In this document: one piece after another, positions 1-8,228 of the stretch
How the letters are laid out: every line of letters begins with the position of its first letter
Numbering within the stretch: the stretch's first letter is position 1
Source of the DNA: Marivita sp051251565
GTDB lineage: Bacteria > Pseudomonadota > Alphaproteobacteria > Rhodobacterales > Rhodobacteraceae
Assembly: GCF_051251565.1 (NCBI RefSeq)
Contig: NZ_JBPOFB010000002.1
Span: 372,001-436,000 of the forward strand
Reading direction: 5' to 3'
Length of the DNA: 64,000 nt
The notes under the pieces: model-generated
The model's database searches: none
What the model saw: only the letters and a program-made list of their open reading frames with translations
Told to the model about the DNA's origin: nothing
Position numbers and translations under genes: made by a program

Positions 1-325
1 GCGGCTTTCGACGCAGCGATACCTGATGGGGTCACAGATCACCGAGGCGGATTGGCGGCTGTTCACCACGCTGGTGCGGTTTGACGCGGTGTATCACCTG
101 CATTTCAAATGCAACCTGCGCCGGATTGTCGACTATCCAAACCTGTGGGCCTATACGCGCGCGCTGTATCGATGGCCGGGTGTGGCGGAAACGGTCAATC
201 TGGATCACATCGTCCGGCACTACCATTTTAGCCATGAAACCATAAACCCGAATCGGATCATTCCGATCAACCCGCGCCTTGAGTTCGATGCGCCGCAGGA
301 TCGGGACCATCTGCCAGCAGCCTAA
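1..325 (+). CDS. yqjG: Glutathionyl-hydroquinone reductase, C-terminal part (partial at window start)
   Basis: The reading frame is open from base 2, so the 5' end lies outside the window. The visible 107 or so residues match the C-terminal helical domain of Xi-class glutathione transferases (YqjG/ECM4), which reduce glutathionyl-hydroquinones in the cytoplasm. Typical family elements are the RYLMG-x2-TEAD-WRLF stretch, RFDAVYHxHFKCN, and the NLWAYTRxLYxWPGV segment followed by the HIxxHYxxSH region. The active-site cysteine domain is not in view. The stop codon overlaps the stop of the convergent receiver-domain gene by 2 bases. Confidence 0.85.
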   Translation, partial: RLSTQRYLMGSQITEADWRLFTTLVRFDAVYHLHFKCNLRRIVDYPNLWAYTRALYRWPGVAETVNLDHIVRHYHFSHETINPNRIIPINPRLEFDAPQDRDHLPAA

Positions 326-684
326 TGCGCCTTGGCGTAATGTTCGACCATTGCGGTCAGGTCGTCTGGCTGGGTCGCGCTGGGCACAAAGGCGCAAGCG
401 TTCGAACATAGCTGGAAGATGGAGCCATCGGAGAAAAAGCTGGAATTGGTGACGAAAATCACGCGGGCATCCGGGTGGCGGTAGCTGGCATAATCGGCCA
501 CGGCAATGGCGCTGCCTTGATCCAGAATGACATCAAGGATCAGGATTGAATAGAACTGCGAGGCCAGTTTGTCGGTCGCGGTATCCTGATCCAACGCTAT
601 GTCCACAACGTGGCCATGCCGCTCTAGGTGGCGTTGCCACAACTGGCCAAGCTTGGCGTTGTTTTGAACAATCAACACATACAT
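322..684 (-). CDS. Degenerate response-regulator receiver-domain protein
   Basis: A 120-residue stand-alone receiver (CheY-like) fold with no output domain. Aligned by eye to CheY, the phospho-acceptor aspartate is kept (ILILDV, residue 51) and so is the beta-4 threonine (IFVTNS). The N-terminal acidic pair that binds Mg is replaced by Gln-Asn (LIVQNN), and the beta-5 Lys-Pro is lost (AFVPSA). Classical Mg-dependent phosphorylation is therefore doubtful, and it may act as a pseudo-receiver or protein-binding module. I chose the ATG at 684; an in-frame TTG lies 9 bases further upstream. No histidine kinase is adjacent. It is convergent with the yqjG fragment. Confidence 0.7.
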   Translation of the reverse strand: MYVLIVQNNAKLGQLWQRHLERHGHVVDIALDQDTATDKLASQFYSILILDVILDQGSAIAVADYASYRHPDARVIFVTNSSFFSDGSIFQLCSNACAFVPSATQPDDLTAMVEHYAKAH

Positions 685-885
685 GCAACGCAACCTGTCT
701 TTCCGCGGAGTGGGTGGATGCCCCAGAGTCCCGTCTTATAGGATAATAAAGAGTTAATATTCACGTAAGGGATATGATCAGATCGTTAAGTTAAGCGAAG
801 ATCGGCCGACATCTTGTGGATGCAGGTGAGGATAACTCGCATGGGTTGTGCGCAACAATGTATCAGAGGATAAGGGTTGTATCAT

Positions 886-1242
886 TTAGGGTCGCGTTGG
901 AAAGCGATCACCGCTGTCTGTTATGACGATCAAGCGCCCTTGATCGTCCCGCACATAAAGATCGCAACGCGCCGCGCCGGTGACGAAATCGATGCAGATC
1001 GTGCTGTCGTTTTCAACGGTGAAGTACCCGTATCCCGTCCCGCCGTCGTTCGCATAGGTATATGTATACCGTCCGTCTTCAAAAAACTGCGACTGCCCGT
1101 CATCGAAAAATGTGATGGTCGCGCCGCGCAGCAAGGCGTCAAGTGCAGCCTGCTCGAACAGGACATCGCTGTCCCGAGGGGCCCATTGCTGGGCGGCAAG
1201 GGGTATCGGTAGCAGACAAAGAGCAAGGGCAAACCGGATCAT
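886..1242 (-). CDS. Small secreted protein of unknown function
   Basis: The product is 118 residues and starts with a clear Sec signal peptide (MIRFALALCLLPIPLAAQ), so the mature protein is probably periplasmic. The mature part is rich in aromatic and acidic residues (FFDDGQSQFF, YTYTYANDGGTGYGYF). It has two cysteines, in TICIDF and AARCDLY, which could form a disulfide. I recognise no family. It lies 42 bases downstream of smc on the same strand and could be co-transcribed, but nothing links it to chromosome organisation. Confidence 0.65.
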   Translation of the reverse strand: MIRFALALCLLPIPLAAQQWAPRDSDVLFEQAALDALLRGATITFFDDGQSQFFEDGRYTYTYANDGGTGYGYFTVENDSTICIDFVTGAARCDLYVRDDQGRLIVITDSGDRFPTRP

Positions 1243-1284
1243 TTGACCAGTCTAGCGCCAAAGCCGTTCACCGCAGACACAACT

Positions 1285-4200
1285 TTACGCGACCATGCGT
1301 TCGGCTTTTTTCAGATCGACCGAGACAAGCTGGCTGACGCCCTGTTCCTGCATGGTCACGCCGAACAGGCGGTCCATGCGCGACATGGTGACGGCGTGGT
1401 GGGTGATGATGAGAAAACGCGTCTCCGTCCGGCGGCACATTTCGTCCAGCAGGTCGCAAAAGCGGGTGACGTTGGCATCGTCCAGCGGGGCATCCACTTC
1501 GTCGAGCACGCAGATCGGTGCGGGGTTCGCAAGGAAGACCGCAAAGATCAGCGCCATCGCCGTCAGGGTCTGTTCGCCACCTGACAGCAGCGACAGCGTC
1601 GAGAGTTTCTTGCCAGGCGGTTGGCACATGATTTCAAGCCCGGCTTCAAGAGGATCGTCGCTTTCGACCATGACAAGGCTGGCTTCGCCGCCGCCAAAGA
1701 GGTGCGTGAACAGCAAAGAGAAATTGCTGTTCACCTGTTCAAACGCGGTCAGCAGGCGTTCACGGCCTTCGCGGTTGAGGCTGTTGATGCCAGAGCGCAG
1801 CGTCTTTACCGCCTCTTCGAGGTCGTGCTTTTCGGCCAGTAACGTGTCGTGTTCGTCCTGCACCTCGCGGGCGTCTTCTTCGGCACGCAGGTTCACGGCA
1901 CCCAGCGCATCACGCTGCCGTTTCAGGCGGTTCACATCGGCGTCGATCGCTTCGGCTTTTGGCAGATTGTCGGGGTCCGCGCCCAGGTGCTGCAAAAGAT
2001 GCGTTGGGCTTGTTTCCTGATCTTCGGCGATGCGTTCGGCGGCAGCGTTTACAGCCTCGCGGGCAGCTTCGGCGCGGGCCTCGGAACGGGCGCGGGCTTC
2101 GCGCGCTTCGGAGGCTTTGCGTTCTGCGTCCCGTTCGATTTGATCGGCGCTGCGCAGGGCGGCTTCGCCTGTCGACAGCGCATCGTCCGCATTGGCCTTG
2201 CGGGCCCCGGCTTGGGTGATCTCGTGGCCAAGGGTTTCGCGCTGGGCGGCAAGCTCGGCCGGTGTGTTGGCGGCTGCGTCGAGTTCGGCTTGTGCAGCAG
2301 AGCGACGTTCCGCCAACTCGGTGCTGCGCTTTTCGGCAGTGTCCAGACGGTGACGCCAGCCGCTCAGGTCTTTGGTGACCTGCTGTGATCGGGCTTTGCG
2401 CGCATCGCCTTCGCGGCGCAATTCGTCTTGTGCAGATCGCCGTGCCATCATGGTCATGCGCGCTGCTTCGACCGTCATCTTGAGGTCTTCGACTTCGGCG
2501 CGGGCGGTGTCGAGATCTTCGAGATCGGCCACGGCGCGTTGCGCATCGAGCAGCTGTGCACGCGCGGTCGTTGCTTCGTCTTCGTAGCGGGATACCGAGA
2601 GCGACAGGCTTTCCAGCTTGCCTTCGGCCATGTCGCGGTCCGCCTCTGCGCGGCTGAGTTTGCGGGCGGCGTCGGTCACCGACGCATCCGCATCGCGGCG
2701 CGCCTGACGTGCGGCTTTTTCGGCCTGTGCCAGATCATTGAGCCGGTGCGTCAGACTTTCATGCGCGGCACGTGCGCCATCGACACGGGCGGATGCGCCA
2801 GCGGTTTCCTGTTTCAGCGATTCAAGGCGGTTCAGTTGTTCCAAACGCAGGGCTGCTGCCGATGGCGCGTCTTCGGCCCAGGCGCGATACCCGTCCCAGC
2901 GCCACAGATCACCTTCGAGGCTGACCAGACGTTGACCGGGCTTGAGCAGCGGTTGCAGGCGCGTCGCATCTTCGGCATCGGCCAGACCGATCTGGGCCAT
3001 GCGACGTTCCAGAACATCCGGCACAGAGACGTGATTGGTGAGCGGCGTCACCCCGCTGGGCAGCGGTTGATCGGTGTCGTAGCGGGGCAGGGCGGTCCAG
3101 CCGGTTGGGCCGTCGCCATCCACCTCAGGTGCGCGCAGATCGTCGGCAAGGGCGGCACCAAGGGCCTTTTCAAAGCCCTGCTCCACCTGCAAGCGATCCA
3201 GAATCTGCCCCCCTTCGGCGGTGTCACGATCCAGCAGGCGGGCCAATGCTGTGGTCTCGGCGCTCAGAGCGTTCATCTCGCCTTCGGCCTCGGAACGTTC
3301 GGCGCGGGCATCGGCTTCGCGGGATTGGGTTTCGGCGCGGGCGGCTTCGGCTTCGGTCAGGACCTGATCAGCACGATCTGCCAGATCGCGGGACGCGTTC
3401 TGTTCGGTTGCGGCTTGGGCTGCGGTGTCCTTGGCGTCGGTCAGGGTCTTTTTCGCAGCGAGCATGGCGTCGCGGGCGCGCTGGGCGTCGGCCTCGTTGC
3501 GGTCGAGCATTTTCTGGCTGTCGGACAACAGACGATGCGCCGATTGGTGGCGGGCGGCAAGGCGCGCGACGTCTTCGGTTTTCTGGCTCAGATCGGCTTC
3601 GCGGGTTTGCAAGACAGCACCAGCTTCGCGGGCGGCTTCAATCGCGGCGGCGAGTTTGTCGTCATGACCGTCGGCGGCTTTCTCGAGTTCGCGGGCTTCC
3701 CATTCAAGCTGTTGGATGGTTTCGCCCGCATCCCGGTTCAGTCCGCTTTCGCGGTCCATGTCCTTGGTCATCTGTTCGATGCGGCGGGTGAGGGTCTGGA
3801 TTGCGTCCTCGGCGCGGCGTTCCTGTTCGGACAGGGTATCGCGCTGGAGAGTCAGGCGTTGCACGATTGCTGCGGCGATGGCGGCTTCTTCGCGGAAGGG
3901 AGGAAGCGCCGCATCGGCCTGTTCGCGGGCCTTGGTCGCCTCGCGCGCGGCGGTTTCGGCGCGGGCGGCATCGGTGGTGCGTTCGCGCAATTGGGCGTCT
4001 GCCTCGGCGCGGGCGACATCGGCGTCTTTCCAACGGCGATAGAGCAGCAAGCCCTCGGCGTGGCGCAGCTCTTCGCCAATGGCGCGGTAGCGGGCGGCTT
4101 GCCGGGCTTGGCGGGCGAGCTGCGCGAGCTGTGCAGCAAGCTGTTCGATCACGTCATCGACGCGCAGCAGGTTCGCTTCGGTGTTCTTGAGCTTCAGTTC

Positions 4201-4740
4201 TGCCTCGTGGCGCCGCTGGTAGAGGCCGGAAATGCCGGCCGCCTCTTCAAGGATTCGGCGGCGGTTCTTCGGTTTGGCGTTGATCAACTCGCTGATCTGG
4301 CCTTGTCGGACCAAGGCTGGCGAATGCGCCCCGGTGGAGGCATCGGCAAACAGCATCTGAACATCGCGGGCGCGGGTGTCCTTGCCATTGGCCTTATAGG
4401 CGCTGCCGACGTCGCGGGTGATGCGGCGCACGATGTCGAGCTGATCCTGATCGTTAAAGCCTGCGGGGGCCAGTCGGTCGGAATTGTCGATCTGGATCGA
4501 TACTTCGGCAAAATTGCGGGCGGGACGGGTGGCGGCCCCGGCAAATATCACGTCTTCCATACCGCCACCACGCATCGCGGTGGGGCGGTTTTCGCCCATG
4601 ACCCAGCGCAGCGCTTCGAGAAGGTTGGATTTCCCACAGCCATTTGGCCCCACAACGCCGGTCAGACCATCGGCGATGATCAGATCGGTGGGGTCAACGA
4701 AGCTTTTGAAGCCCGTCAAACGAAGTTTGGAAAAGCGCAC
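1285..4740 (-). CDS. smc: Chromosome partition protein SMC
   Basis: This is the SMC ATPase that, with ScpA and ScpB, folds and segregates the chromosome. At about 1151 residues it is normal length. The N-terminal head has Walker A (GPNGCGKSN, about residues 32-40). Two long Ala/Glu/Arg-rich coiled coils flank a central hinge near residues 500-640. The C-terminal head has the ABC signature LLSGGEQTLTA and Walker B (ICVLDEVDAPLDDAN). I start it at the GTG at 4740 (VRFSKLRLTGFKSF), the usual N-terminus of alphaproteobacterial SMC, with AGGCAGG about 8 bases upstream. An in-frame TTG at 4764 is the alternative. It is followed by the small secreted protein gene. ScpAB are not in the window. Confidence 0.96.
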   Translation of the reverse strand: MRFSKLRLTGFKSFVDPTDLIIADGLTGVVGPNGCGKSNLLEALRWVMGENRPTAMRGGGMEDVIFAGAATRPARNFAEVSIQIDNSDRLAPAGFNDQDQLDIVRRITRDVGSAYKANGKDTRARDVQMLFADASTGAHSPALVRQGQISELINAKPKNRRRILEEAAGISGLYQRRHEAELKLKNTEANLLRVDDVIEQLAAQLAQLARQARQAARYRAIGEELRHAEGLLLYRRWKDADVARAEADAQLRERTTDAARAETAAREATKAREQADAALPPFREEAAIAAAIVQRLTLQRDTLSEQERRAEDAIQTLTRRIEQMTKDMDRESGLNRDAGETIQQLEWEARELEKAADGHDDKLAAAIEAAREAGAVLQTREADLSQKTEDVARLAARHQSAHRLLSDSQKMLDRNEADAQRARDAMLAAKKTLTDAKDTAAQAATEQNASRDLADRADQVLTEAEAARAETQSREADARAERSEAEGEMNALSAETTALARLLDRDTAEGGQILDRLQVEQGFEKALGAALADDLRAPEVDGDGPTGWTALPRYDTDQPLPSGVTPLTNHVSVPDVLERRMAQIGLADAEDATRLQPLLKPGQRLVSLEGDLWRWDGYRAWAEDAPSAAALRLEQLNRLESLKQETAGASARVDGARAAHESLTHRLNDLAQAEKAARQARRDADASVTDAARKLSRAEADRDMAEGKLESLSLSVSRYEDEATTARAQLLDAQRAVADLEDLDTARAEVEDLKMTVEAARMTMMARRSAQDELRREGDARKARSQQVTKDLSGWRHRLDTAEKRSTELAERRSAAQAELDAAANTPAELAAQRETLGHEITQAGARKANADDALSTGEAALRSADQIERDAERKASEAREARARSEARAEAAREAVNAAAERIAEDQETSPTHLLQHLGADPDNLPKAEAIDADVNRLKRQRDALGAVNLRAEEDAREVQDEHDTLLAEKHDLEEAVKTLRSGINSLNREGRERLLTAFEQVNSNFSLLFTHLFGGGEASLVMVESDDPLEAGLEIMCQPPGKKLSTLSLLSGGEQTLTAMALIFAVFLANPAPICVLDEVDAPLDDANVTRFCDLLDEMCRRTETRFLIITHHAVTMSRMDRLFGVTMQEQGVSQLVSVDLKKAERMVA

Positions 4741-4910
4741 CTTTGTAGCCTGCCTGATTCCCAAGTTGATCGACAGTGTGTCGCGGGCGTTGGCGCTGAG
4801 TCAACGGTTTGGTTCCGTATGTGGTAAACGTTAGGAGATTATCCACAAGATATTGCGAGGGGCCTGTGCGCATCAGGTTCGGAGGCGCGGCAGGGACGAG
4901 ATATTCCTTT

Positions 4911-4954
4911 ACATTCCGAAAACGGAATGTATATATATTCCAAATATAGAATGT
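4911..4954 (+). promoter_or_regulatory. Two tandem copies of a 20-bp inverted-repeat operator
   Basis: Copy 1 (4911-4930) is ACATTCCG-AAAA-CGGAATGT, a perfect 8-bp inverted repeat. Copy 2 (4935-4954) is ATATTC-CAAATATA-GAATGT. Both share ATTC-N8-GAAT and their centres are 24 bp apart. Copy 2 overlaps the AT-rich TATAGAAT stretch, which could be a -10 region. It ends directly before the AAGGAG ribosome site (4955-4960) of the membrane protein gene at 4968. The placement suggests repression by a dimeric regulator. I cannot assign the regulator family. Confidence 0.6.
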
Positions 4955-4967
4955 AAGGAGAAACATC

Positions 4968-6185
4968 GTGGATCATCCCGCAACCAGACCCGCTGACAGC
5001 TATTCGCCACTTTACTTTCTGGCTTCGCTTGGGGCCGGGGGCATCACGGTGACGTTTTTCATGGCCCTTATGTTCTGGGTGCCGCATCCGGGGCAACCGG
5101 TTCCGGTGTTTGAGGATATTGTCGCTGCGTTCGGCAACGGCGGCATGCCTTTGCAAGCCGCCATCGTTCTGGCGCTGTTCGGAATCGCGGCCTTTGCGGT
5201 TCTCAACATCAAATCGCTGATCTGGAACCTTCAGGCGCTGTCCGCCTTCAAGAAAACCGATGCCTACACGGCCCTGCGCGCGACGAATGCCGAGGCGACA
5301 TTGCTGGCCATGCCCTTGGCCCTCGCCATGAGCGTGAACGCGATGTTCATCGTCGGGCTGGTCTTTGTGCCGCAGCTTTGGAGCGTGGTCGAATACCTGT
5401 TTCCGCTGGCGCTCATTGCGTTTGCCGCCATCGGCGCACTGGCCTTCCGCATGATCGGAGCGTTCCTTGGGCGTGTCCTGTCCACAGGTGGCGTGTTTGA
5501 CGTGACCGCGCATAATTCGTTCGCGCAATTGCTGCCTGCGTTCAGCATCGCGATGGTCGGTGTTGGCTTTGCCGCGCCTGCCGCGATGAGCACCTCTGCG
5601 ACCACGGTGGCTGTGGCCCTGATGCTGTCGACCTTCTTTGGAGTTGCGGCAATCCTGTACACGGTGATTGCAGCAACCACCGCGTTTGCGTCGATGCTTC
5701 AGCATGGCACCGCGCGCGAATCGGGCCCGACCTTGATGATCATCGTTCCGATTGTGACGGTTCTGGGCATCCTGTTCCTGCGTCAAAGCCACGGTCTGCA
5801 TGTTGCCTTTGACACCCATGTTCAGGCCGGTGAGACGATGATCTTTCTCGCACGCCTGTTGTCTATCCAGGTGGTGTTCCTGCTGCTGGGTGCGGTTGTG
5901 ATGGGGCGTCAGGGCTATTTCAGCGACTTCGTGATCGGGTCAAAAACGTCACCGGGATCCTATGCGCTGGTATGTCCTGCGGTGGCCTTGTCGGTGATGA
6001 TCCACTTTTTCGTCAACAAGGGGCTGGTGGCTGCTGGTGCAATCGACGCGTTCGGGATCGCCTATTGGGGTGTGACAGGCATTGCGATTGTTGCGCAGAT
6101 CGTCGCCATTGGGCTTGTGCTGCGTCTGAACCACCAGCATTTCACCCGGCGCAGTGTACCTCATGTCGCGGTTCCCGCTGAATGA
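4968..6185 (+). CDS. Polytopic inner-membrane protein, tentatively TsoY/TDT-like
   Basis: The protein is 405 residues with roughly ten hydrophobic membrane segments spread over its length. It starts with GTG at 4968 behind a good AAGGAG site. Recognisable stretches are SPLYFLASLGAGG-x-TVTFF near the N-terminus and NKGLVAAG-x4-FGIAYW near the C-terminus. From memory these resemble proteins called TsoY-family (seleno)proteins and, more remotely, the TehA/TDT transporter fold. That assignment is weak. There is exactly one cysteine (residue 336, in ALVCPAV), which would suit a family where Cys or selenocysteine sits at one key place. It is a single gene behind the tandem operator, so expression is probably inducible. 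Confidence 0.6.
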   Translation: MDHPATRPADSYSPLYFLASLGAGGITVTFFMALMFWVPHPGQPVPVFEDIVAAFGNGGMPLQAAIVLALFGIAAFAVLNIKSLIWNLQALSAFKKTDAYTALRATNAEATLLAMPLALAMSVNAMFIVGLVFVPQLWSVVEYLFPLALIAFAAIGALAFRMIGAFLGRVLSTGGVFDVTAHNSFAQLLPAFSIAMVGVGFAAPAAMSTSATTVAVALMLSTFFGVAAILYTVIAATTAFASMLQHGTARESGPTLMIIVPIVTVLGILFLRQSHGLHVAFDTHVQAGETMIFLARLLSIQVVFLLLGAVVMGRQGYFSDFVIGSKTSPGSYALVCPAVALSVMIHFFVNKGLVAAGAIDAFGIAYWGVTGIAIVAQIVAIGLVLRLNHQHFTRRSVPHVAVPAE

Positions 6186-6230
6186 TTTAGCCGCCCTGCA
6201 CCGCTTATCAGGACGGGAAAGGTCCGGGCG

Positions 6231-7004
6231 TCAGGTCCGGGCCTTCCACGTTTTGACCAACCCTCGCATCGTATCGGCGAGCAACACTACGTCAGCCCCC
6301 AATGCGACAAAATTCGCACCAGCGTCGATATCGGCCTGAATGAAGTCGGGGTTCCCGTCAATAATGCCCGCCGCCTTGCCTGCGGCGCGGATGCGGCTCA
6401 GCCCATCGGTCACGGCTTTGCGCAGATCGGGGTGGCCGAATTCCGGCAGCAGCCCCATATCGGCGCATAGATCGGCGGGGCCGACAAACACGGCGTCCAC
6501 ACCGTCGACGGCACAAATCTCTTCCAGCGCGTTCATGGCCGCGACGGTTTCGGCCTGTACGATCAGACAAAGCTGGTCTTCGACCGTGTCCATATAATCT
6601 GGAATACCATTGAAATGGGACGCGCGCCCCAGAACATGGCCTACGCCGCGAATGCCCCGAGGCGGATAGCGCATGGCGCTGACTATGGCACGGGCGTCGT
6701 CGGCGCTGTTGACCATCGGGCAAAGCAGGGTTTGCGCGCCCATATCCAACACCTGTTTGATCAGCGAAGGATCGTTGTGCGGGATGCGAACGATGGGTGA
6801 CACGTCATGGCCGGACAAGGCCGAGAGTTGTTCGTTGATGCTGCCCAGATCGTTTGGGGAATGCTCTCCGTCGATCAGCAGCCAGTCAAATCCGGCATGG
6901 GCGGCGATTTCAGCTGCGTATCCAGTGCCAAAGCCAAGCCAAAAGCCGAGCGATGGGGTGTTTGAAGCAAGACTGGCTTTGAACCGATTGAGAGGTGCGG
7001 GCAT
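6231..7004 (-). CDS. HpcH/HpaI-type class II aldolase
   Basis: A 257-residue metal-dependent pyruvate aldolase of the 4-hydroxy-2-oxovalerate / 2-dehydro-3-deoxyglucarate aldolase family. It cleaves or forms 4-hydroxy-2-oxo acids in the cytoplasm. Family motifs are LGFWLGFG, the catalytic-histidine segment LLIDGEHSPND, VRIPHNDP, a PPRGIRGVG glycine loop, the metal-binding QAET and the VFVGPADL substrate loop. The start is the ATG at 7004, behind AAAGGA. The natural substrate cannot be read from the context: the next genes are a small membrane protein and mipZ, and there is no aromatic or sugar-acid pathway nearby. Confidence 0.88.
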   Translation of the reverse strand: MPAPLNRFKASLASNTPSLGFWLGFGTGYAAEIAAHAGFDWLLIDGEHSPNDLGSINEQLSALSGHDVSPIVRIPHNDPSLIKQVLDMGAQTLLCPMVNSADDARAIVSAMRYPPRGIRGVGHVLGRASHFNGIPDYMDTVEDQLCLIVQAETVAAMNALEEICAVDGVDAVFVGPADLCADMGLLPEFGHPDLRKAVTDGLSRIRAAGKAAGIIDGNPDFIQADIDAGANFVALGADVVLLADTMRGLVKTWKART

Positions 7005-7053
7005 GGCAGATCCTTTTCTTTGGATCAGATACCACGTTTTCGATCTTGGCAAG

Positions 7054-7251
7054 TCACTCGCGCTGCCACCAAAGTCGAAGCGCGGCCCACACCGCCGTGC
7101 CTCCGAAGAACAGACCGGCGATTCCGACAACTTCGACCAAGGCAGCCGCGTTGGCGATCCCGCGCACCCAAATGGTGATTGCCAAAAGCACCAGCCCGAA
7201 CAGGCTGAAGATCAGGCGAAACCAAAGCTCGTTTCTGGTGGGTCCGGTCAT
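7054..7251 (-). CDS. Small two-helix membrane protein
   Basis: The product is 65 residues with two hydrophobic helices (LIFSLFGLVLLAITIWV and a second around VEVVGIAGLFFGG-x-AVWAAL). The N-terminus is short and polar (MTGPTRNELWFR) and the C-terminus basic (RLWWQRE). The ATG at 7251 has a good AAAGGA site 7 bases upstream. It lies between mipZ and the aldolase, all on the same strand. I recognise no family, so a function cannot be proposed. Confidence 0.6.
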   Translation of the reverse strand: MTGPTRNELWFRLIFSLFGLVLLAITIWVRGIANAAALVEVVGIAGLFFGGTAVWAALRLWWQRE

Positions 7252-7306
7252 GGGCTGTCCTTTGCTTGGCGCAAAAATAGCCCGCGCCATGCTGTTGGCC
7301 AGCCGG

Positions 7307-8116
7307 TCAGAATGTAACGGTCACACCGGGCAGGTTGAGCGCCTTGATCAGGTCACGCAATTCCTGCCGCGCGGCGATGTTCGAGATATTGAGCTGTTTG
7401 ACGCCCACATCCTTGAGATCAAGCAGGGTCATCCCGCGCGGGAAAAGTTCGCGGAAGATCACGCGTTCGTTGAAACCGGGCGCGACCCGAAAACCGATGC
7501 GTTTGGACAAGCGATCCAGCGCGTTTTCCATCTTGGCCTTGTTGACCATCTGCTGGGCCCCAAGACGGTTGCGCAAGACAACCCAATCGATCGGGGGAAG
7601 GCCAGCTTGGGCGCGCAACTGGCGCGCATTCCACACCATCTCGGCATAGACGGAGGGGCCTTCGATCTTTTCTCCGGCCGAGTCTGTGTGGGCGAGCAAA
7701 TCAAAATCGACAAAGCTGTCATTCAGCGGTGTGATCAGCGTGTCTGCCAGCGAATGGGCCACCTGACTGAGGCGCGTGTGCGATCCGGGGCAGTCGATCA
7801 GGATGAAATCGCTTCCCGGTTCAAGCTCGGCCACGGCGGCGGACAGGCGGTGATCATAGATGTTTTCGCCCGGTTGCAACGTGTCGGGGTCGATCTCGGG
7901 CAGTTCGAGATAGCGTGGGGTCGGCAGATCCAGCCCTTCGCTTTCCATTGCTTTGGTCCGGTTGGTGATGTAGCGGCCCATCGTCTTTTGACGCAGATCG
8001 AGGTCAAGGGCACCCACCTTGTGGCCCATGCGTGACAATGCGGTTGCCACATGCATCGACACGGTCGATTTCCCCGCGCCACCCTTTTCATTTCCGACAA
8101 CAATGATGTGTGCCAT
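7307..8116 (-). CDS. mipZ: Division-plane positioning ATPase MipZ
   Basis: A 269-residue ParA/MinD-type ATPase. The deviant Walker A box NEKGGAGKST carries the signature lysine, followed by the LDLDLRQKTMGRY segment and Walker B FILIDCPG. The extended middle region (YLELPEIDPDTLQPGEN) and the length match alphaproteobacterial MipZ rather than chromosomal ParA. In Caulobacter, MipZ binds ParB at the poles and inhibits FtsZ polymerisation so that the Z-ring forms at midcell. There is no parB or ftsZ nearby, which is normal. The ATG at 8116 begins the standard MAHIIVVGNEKGG N-terminus. Confidence 0.93.
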   Translation of the reverse strand: MAHIIVVGNEKGGAGKSTVSMHVATALSRMGHKVGALDLDLRQKTMGRYITNRTKAMESEGLDLPTPRYLELPEIDPDTLQPGENIYDHRLSAAVAELEPGSDFILIDCPGSHTRLSQVAHSLADTLITPLNDSFVDFDLLAHTDSAGEKIEGPSVYAEMVWNARQLRAQAGLPPIDWVVLRNRLGAQQMVNKAKMENALDRLSKRIGFRVAPGFNERVIFRELFPRGMTLLDLKDVGVKQLNISNIAARQELRDLIKALNLPGVTVTF

Positions 8117-8228
8117 GCGCCTGCTCTTGCGTACTTTTGGACAGCTATATGCATCAGGGCAGCGGTTGCAACGTGAGATGCGGCGTTTGCGGAAATCCGT
8201 TAGAGAGCGGTGCAGCGACGGCGCATAT

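Noticed and set aside
2428..4827. A 799-codon open frame on the plus strand opposite smc
   Set aside because: It is fully antisense to smc, whose heads and signature motifs are intact. Its Gly/Phe-rich sequence is what GC-rich alpha-helical codons give on the opposite strand.
4839..5819. A 326-codon minus-strand frame opposite the membrane protein gene
   Set aside because: The His/Arg/Gly-rich composition, with no domain and no ribosome site, is typical of antisense to a hydrophobic protein.
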